Shown here one piece after another: positions 59,178-64,000 of a stretch of DNA of 64,000 bases; position 1 is the stretch's first letter; each line of letters opens with the position of its first letter. A program made the translations under genes and the position numbers. The DNA comes from Candolleomyces eurysporus (Eukaryota > Basidiomycota > Agaricomycetes > Agaricales > Psathyrellaceae): positions 1-64,000 of the forward strand of contig JANBPK010000779.1 in NCBI GenBank assembly GCA_027579435.1. Reading direction: 5' to 3'. Below the pieces are notes generated by a model. That model saw only the letters and a program-made list of their open reading frames with translations, ran no database searches and was not told the DNA's origin.

Positions 59178-60662
59178 TCATTTCTGTTCCGTAGTCGGCG
59201 TGATGGGTGCGGTGCTCCCACTAGGTGCCGGAGCCCGCTGAGATAATACAGGTGCTTGAGGCAGCGAAGGCGGTGGTTGCTGTGGTGGGTAGCCCGGGGC
59301 CGGGGGTGGTGCTGGGTACGGCCATCCAGCAGCCGGTGGTCCTGGATTATACGGCGCGTACGACGGGTGAGATTGATGCGGTGGGGGATAATAGTATGAC
59401 ACGGTGGTAGGCGAACGGGAAGAATCTTGAACTGGTGATACCTGTGGCGGTTGGCTAGCCGGGTAGTTGGGATATCCGTATTGTGGCACGACGTGTTGAG
59501 AATTCATAGGCTGTGCTACCGGTGGTGCGTAACCAGGCTGAGGGTACATTGGTGCGTTGACATGAGGAGGATAAGTGGGCGGCGGATGCGGAGGGAAGTA
59601 AGTGTACTGGGAAGGATACGACGAAGGGGCGGCTTGCGTTGTGTTGGGATCGGGCGAGTACAGTTGCGCGGGAGGAGCTGGAGGAATCGAAGAGGTCGAA
59701 GATTGAGGAGTCGAAAGAACAATGGCACCCGATGTGGCCTCTGGAGTGGGTGCAGGCGTTGCAGAGGAAGAAGCAATTGATGGATCGGGATGTTTGGTTT
59801 TCTTTTTTNGGGGGACGAGATTGGTACGGTGCAGACCTCTTTGGGCGTTTGATTGGGTTATCGTGAAGAATGCTCGGAGCAGCTTGATTAGGGTTGCTTG
59901 AGGATGGAGAATCCAATTCGTCTCCCTCGCCACGATAGCGAAGGACGCCATCATGCCCAGCCTCTACTTTCGGCGGATTCCTGAAATGCGTCTTGTCCAG
60001 GTATTCGGCACTGATTTCCAGTGAAGCGAGCTCTGGGAGGGACGACGGCGATCGCAATCGCCCATTCTCAACATCTTCGATCTTGTAATATGAAATTAAA
60101 TGTTGCGCGACGCCTCCAATTGTCAAGGAAAATGTCTTGGGGCCTAGTCAGTCTGAGAAAATCGGGNAAAAAAAATGGTATGCACCTTTTTCATGAGTCC
60201 GTCGGGCTTGAACTTGTAGCTGTTGGTGAGACTGCCCAGAAGGGTGCGTTCCCTATGTTTATCGATGCCTACGCCCGTGACTTCGGATTTGGGCCTGCTG
60301 AGGGTGCCATCCGGCTTCAATATCTCGGAATCGTCGGGTTCAGCGCGAGCGTTGCGATTCCCTCTTTTGTCGGTTTCGCGGTAGAGCAAGAAGTTGCCCA
60401 GTATTCGGCTGGGGCTCCAGAAGAGGCCGTCCGTCCATCGCTTGATGCCGCTTTCATCCTCGTCGAAGACAAAAACAGAACCCGACGTGATCATCTTGCG
60501 CTCTGCATCGACGAGCCGACGGGTGACCCGTGGAATGAGCCCCCTGCGGGCAGCCTCGAGGATGAGAAGAGCGTCGCCGGTGGTTTCGATCCAGCCTGAC
60601 CAGGGAGGCTCCGTCCAGGCGGTGGGTGCCTGCTGGCTGGTGGCCTGGTGGGCCGCGGACAT
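59178..60662 (-). CDS. WOPR-domain transcription factor (Gti1/Pac2 family)
   Basis: WOPR proteins (Wor1, Ryp1, Sge1) are sequence-specific DNA-binding master regulators of fungal morphology and development. The start MSAAHQATSQQAPTAW at 60662 leads into the first WOPR half: WSGWIETTGDALLILEAARR, RVTRRLVDAERKMITSGSVF, FDEDESGIKRWTDG and WSPSRILGNFLLYRETDKR. An exon ends KFKPDGLMKK; the intron (GTGCATACC to CCCCAAG) contains an N-marked run and is followed by TFSLTIGGVAQHLISYYK and IEDVENGRL, the second half. The C-terminus is a Pro/Tyr/Gln-rich low-complexity region of over 150 residues (SYYYPPPHQSHPSYAPYNPG) ending PTTEQK, suitable for activation or condensate formation. An N at 59809 in a C run marks a frame change before that tail. 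Long gene-free flanks on both sides fit a heavily regulated gene. Confidence 0.9.
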
Positions 60663-62213
60663 GGTGGCTGGGCTGCATGGTGGTGGTCAACGACGTTCAT
60701 AGAAGGGAGAGGGAGGGGATATTGGGAACAAGCAATAGAGTTTAGATCCAGACTTAAGGTTGGCTCACCTGGCTGTAGAATTGCGGACTCGAGAAATTTC
60801 TGGGAGCGCTGTGGAGGCGATTTGGACCCCGCTCACGCCAATCTGCCAGTTTGGTTGGCGTGCCGGCGTGCTTTTGCGCGCTTTTCACTCGGTTTTCTCT
60901 AAAATACTATTGAACGCCGTTCGAATACGGTCCTCCAGGCCTCCCAGTCACTGTCAGAGAGATAAAGCACCCAGAAACGAACGAACAACGAGGCGCAGAC
61001 CAGCCAATTTAGAGTTTCCACCTGCCTTGTGGCGCTGACTAAGCTGTTTCCATGTTGTCTCCGCCCACATTTTCGTCCTGCTCATTCTCCGACTAAACGC
61101 ACTTTAAATTTCATTTTCTGCTCGGACCCTGTTTCGTGCCTCTCTCACCGTCAATCGAACCGGGGTACCTGTGCAGCGTCGAGGCCCCAGTTTCTCCGTC
61201 GTTCAGCCATCGGAGTCGCCGCCGCTGCACGATCAGCGGCCAACGCCTCCTTCGACGTCCCCAAGGTCCTCACTGCGAGCGATCACGCCGCTGACCACGC
61301 ATCGCCCCGTGCTCGACGTATGCTCGTGGCCTGTAGCCTTTCTGTTCAGGCAGTGATAACGATATGATCTTCCCACCGAATTCCGATGTCTGCAGAATCG
61401 AGAACAGGGAGACGTCGAATTGTCGTTGAACGTTGAAACGGTTCGACCGACAGTGCAACTGATCTGGTTCACCCGTCTGTATGTTCCCCAATCTATCCCA
61501 CAACTCTCAACATGCCGAAATGCCTCATTTGTCGGTGATCGCCCGCAACCCTTTACGTCGAGCAACGAGGCTTTCCCATTGCCTTCTTCCAAGTATGGAA
61601 GCCCTCACGTACTCAGGAAGGTACAGAAGCTTTCGCGAGTTCGCATTTCCGCTCGGTCGTCGGTTCACGCTGCAGATTAAGAAACTGTCATGTGGACCCC
61701 CAATCTTGATCCATGTCGACCTGTCTATGAAAATTGAAACTTCGCCTGTCCCACGTCGTCCAACATTAGGGACATTTTGGCAGCAGTCAGAGGGAAGAAC
61801 TCTTCAGGAATACGGATGATGATTCCTCCGTCTCACCTCCGTGGCATATTCTGGATTGATACCATCTGTAGAACACTTGGTGCCTTCTTGGTCCTCTGCC
61901 GAGCCCGTCCTCGAATTCTGTTGTCCTTTTAAGATCCCCACAAAGATCGATTTTCGCCGTTATCATCTGCGTTTGTATTGGGGCCTCAGGCTCGGAACGA
62001 CGTAATAGGCAACACAGGCGCCTCGTCTGTATTCAATCCTTACCCCCTCGGTCAATTTAGGGCTTATTCTTATTTATCCAGAGTGGCACGGTGCCTTCAT
62101 TCTCCAGAAGTCCAGACAGGCGCTGTCTTGGCCTAGATTTTTAGCAAAGACACTCAGCTTTTGCTATTTAAACTTGGTCGGGAGCACCTTCCTCTTCCCC
62201 AAGCCTCTGGAAC
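60663..62213. promoter_or_regulatory. Long divergent upstream region of WOPR and WSC genes
   Basis: About 1.55 kb between two divergent start codons. Frames at 61,029-61,367 and 61,481-61,819 have no recognised content. A TATA-like TATTTAAAC at 62,164 lies 50 bp before the WSC start. Long regulatory regions are usual for WOPR regulators; no specific sites are claimed. Confidence 0.45.
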
Positions 62214-64000
62214 AATGTCTCTCTCAAGAGCACTGTCCGTGGCGGTAGCCCTGCCCCTCATTCCTGTAAGCGCCCCACCAACACCCTATACTATTCCTGG
62301 ACCAATCCTGACCTANCCCCCCAATAGTTTTGTCTTGCACTTGACCACGTTCCTTTACACTCCTTCCGCCATCGTCGCCCCACACTCCCTTCAACACTCC
62401 CTGATGGTTGGTCCTCCCGAGGTTGCGTCTCGTACGTACCCTAATTCCTCTGTGGTGTGGCGTCAGTGCAATTTCTCAACTCTCGCACAGTGACAACACC
62501 AATGGCCGTGCGCTCGTTGGCCCTAGCTACAGCAGCGGCGACTCTATGACCATCGAGTCTTGCATTACCTTCTGCAACATTCATGGTATGTCGTTCGCTG
62601 GTGTCGAAAACTCTGTTAGTATTAGCTTTTGCTCTCAACTCTTCGCTGGCGCTGATAAATTTTTGGGTTTAGGGGGAATGCTGTGAGAATACTTCCTTGC
62701 TTCTTTCATTGCCGCAATCACCACTGACCATCGAGAATTCCCGCACACCCTTCGCTCTTCTCTATCTTGACCCACTTGTCACAATTCAGATTGCGGCAAT
62801 ATTCTGAGCGGCGGAGGCGGCACACCTGCACTTCCTACCGAATGCAACGCAACATGCAGTGGGAACTCTCTCCAGCCATGCGGTGGCACAGATCACCTCA
62901 ACCTGTTCTGGAATGGAGCAGATGCTGCTGAACACTCACAGTCCTTCATCGCGAGAGCGTTCGAGGACTGGGATCCCCTCGGCTGTTATAGGTAAGTCCT
63001 GTGCATATTGATTGATCTCCTCTCTCGAACCCCCGACTTCTTTTACTTCTTCCTCTCGCTCTTCGCTACTCTGAGAAGGTCGTAAAACTGATTTCATTTT
63101 TCTCGACCACGCTTCTTCCCACCCTGTCCAACGGCCGACGTCCAACAGTGACAATGTCAACGGACAACGTGTTCTCACCACCGGAATGGCTGTCGAAGGC
63201 CTCGTATCAACCGAAACGTGCACGGCTGCCTGCTTCAATCACGGATTCCGACTCGCAGGCACCGAATATTCTGGGTATGTGGCCTTCTCTGTCCCCCCAA
63301 TTTTGATCTCGAGAAACTAATGATTCCGATGATCTTCGTACTGCTAACTCATCCTTCCGACGCCTGCCACGACCGACCTCGACTACTGCTAACTACTATC
63401 GGGGCGGCTTCTTCTTCTCATTACCACATGCGCTCCAAATTTCCTTTGTGCCGACGATAAATTGTCCCACTAGTGAATGCTGTGAGTACTTTATAAAAAC
63501 CCTCTCTCGACGAAGTCGAGGGGCAGGGAAAAAAAAAATAATTACCAAGTACCGAATGCTGACCCGGCTTCTCCTCTTTCTCCTAGTCTGTGGCCAGGCC
63601 ATCCTCAATGGTGGCGCCCCCGCTCCAGAAGCGGACTGCAACATGGTCTGTGCGGGGAACCCCAACCAGTTCTGTGGAGGACCTAACCGGCTGAACGTTT
63701 ACAACTACACTGGCACTGACCTCCCTGCCGGACCCGGTGGGGGAGGAGGCGGGGGAGGAGACCCTGTGGGCGGGCCAACGCCTGCCACTGACTTGCCGAC
63801 ACCATGGACTTATGGTGGATGCTGGGTGTACGTGTTATCTCCCATCTGCAGTCNTTTTTTTTGGTTGATCGACCTCAACGTATAATTTTAGTGACAACGC
63901 ATTCGGACGCATTGCACCGGTCGAAAAGGGAGGACGGCCTGACCAGACTGTCGCAACCTGTATCGCACAGTGTGCAGCTGACGGTTACACCCTCGCAGGT
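62214..64000 (+). CDS. Secreted or cell-surface WSC-domain protein (3' end outside window)
   Basis: WSC domains are cysteine-rich carbohydrate-binding modules of cell-wall sensors and secreted fungal proteins. The ATG at 62214 opens MSLSRALSVAVALPLIP, a signal peptide. WSC1 reads LPDGWSSRGCVS, intron, DNTNGRALVGPSYSSGDSMT, ESCITFCNIHGMSFAGVENS, a 10 nt microexon (62673-62682) giving GEC, then YCGNILSGGGGTPALPTECN-like text and CGGTDHLNLFWNG. WSC2 reads DPLGCYSDNVNGQRVLTTGM, CTAACFNHGFRLAGTEYSG, an 8 nt microexon (63474-63481) giving EC, then FCGQAILNGGAPAPEADCNM and CGGPNRLNVYNY. A poly-glycine linker leads to WSC3 (WTYGGCWVDNAFGRIAPVEK), cut by the window end. Whether a membrane anchor follows cannot be seen. 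Confidence 0.85.

Noticed and set aside
61029..61819. Two frames of 112 codons upstream of the WSC gene
   Set aside because: No conserved content, and they overlap in different frames in what looks like promoter sequence.
1..64000. CRISPR arrays, operons or ribosome binding sites
   Set aside because: The window is eukaryotic nuclear DNA with spliced genes; no regularly spaced short repeats were seen.

Overview
The window is nuclear DNA of a filamentous basidiomycete, most likely an Agaricomycete. Genes are split by many short (about 50-60 bp) GT-AG introns. The recognisable proteins are fungal: a KRE6/SKN1-type glucan synthesis protein, a WOPR (Gti1/Pac2) regulator, WSC domains, NACHT-WD40 receptors and SAC3. 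Genus and species cannot be told from the sequence. Isolated Ns sit mostly at the edges of homopolymer runs, so single-base frameshifts must be read with caution.

Region 1 (1-10.6 kb) is transposon-rich. It holds a polypurine tract directly followed by two head-to-tail ~1 kb LTRs (3998-5977). Upstream on the opposite strand lies a five-exon gene whose product has a Zn2Cys6-like cysteine pattern. A 272 bp MITE with TTA target duplication follows, then a gene remnant cut off by a 1.36 kb solo LTR that is packed with TTCnnGAA motifs.

Region 2 (10.9-38 kb) mixes housekeeping genes with an innate-immunity or allorecognition-like island. The housekeeping genes are a La RNA-binding protein, geranylgeranyl diphosphate synthase and an F-box/LRR-like protein. 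The island has two duplicated NACHT-WD40 genes, a NACHT gene without repeats plus a truncated copy of its N-terminus, an HSPA12-type Hsp70 pseudogene, and an inverted duplicate pair of a small cysteine-rich protein. The NACHT-WD40 bodies and their downstream flanks are strongly CpG-depleted, while their first exons are CpG-rich.

Region 3 (38-64 kb) looks like ordinary gene-dense chromosome: SAC3 mRNA-export factor, KRE6/SKN1-like GH16 protein, a membrane GT2 glycosyltransferase, a TKL-type kinase, an MFS transporter, a WOPR transcription factor with long flanks, and a secreted WSC-domain protein running off the end. Several of these (GH16, GT2, WSC) belong to cell-wall building and sensing.

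The most unusual items are: the retroelement that pairs an antisense Zn2Cys6-like gene with CGG-rich LTRs; the HSE-like motif cluster in the second LTR family; the CpG-split NLR paralogues with different WD40 copy number; the inverted duplication that carried along the 5' end of SAC3; and 8-10 nt microexons at equivalent places in two WSC domains.
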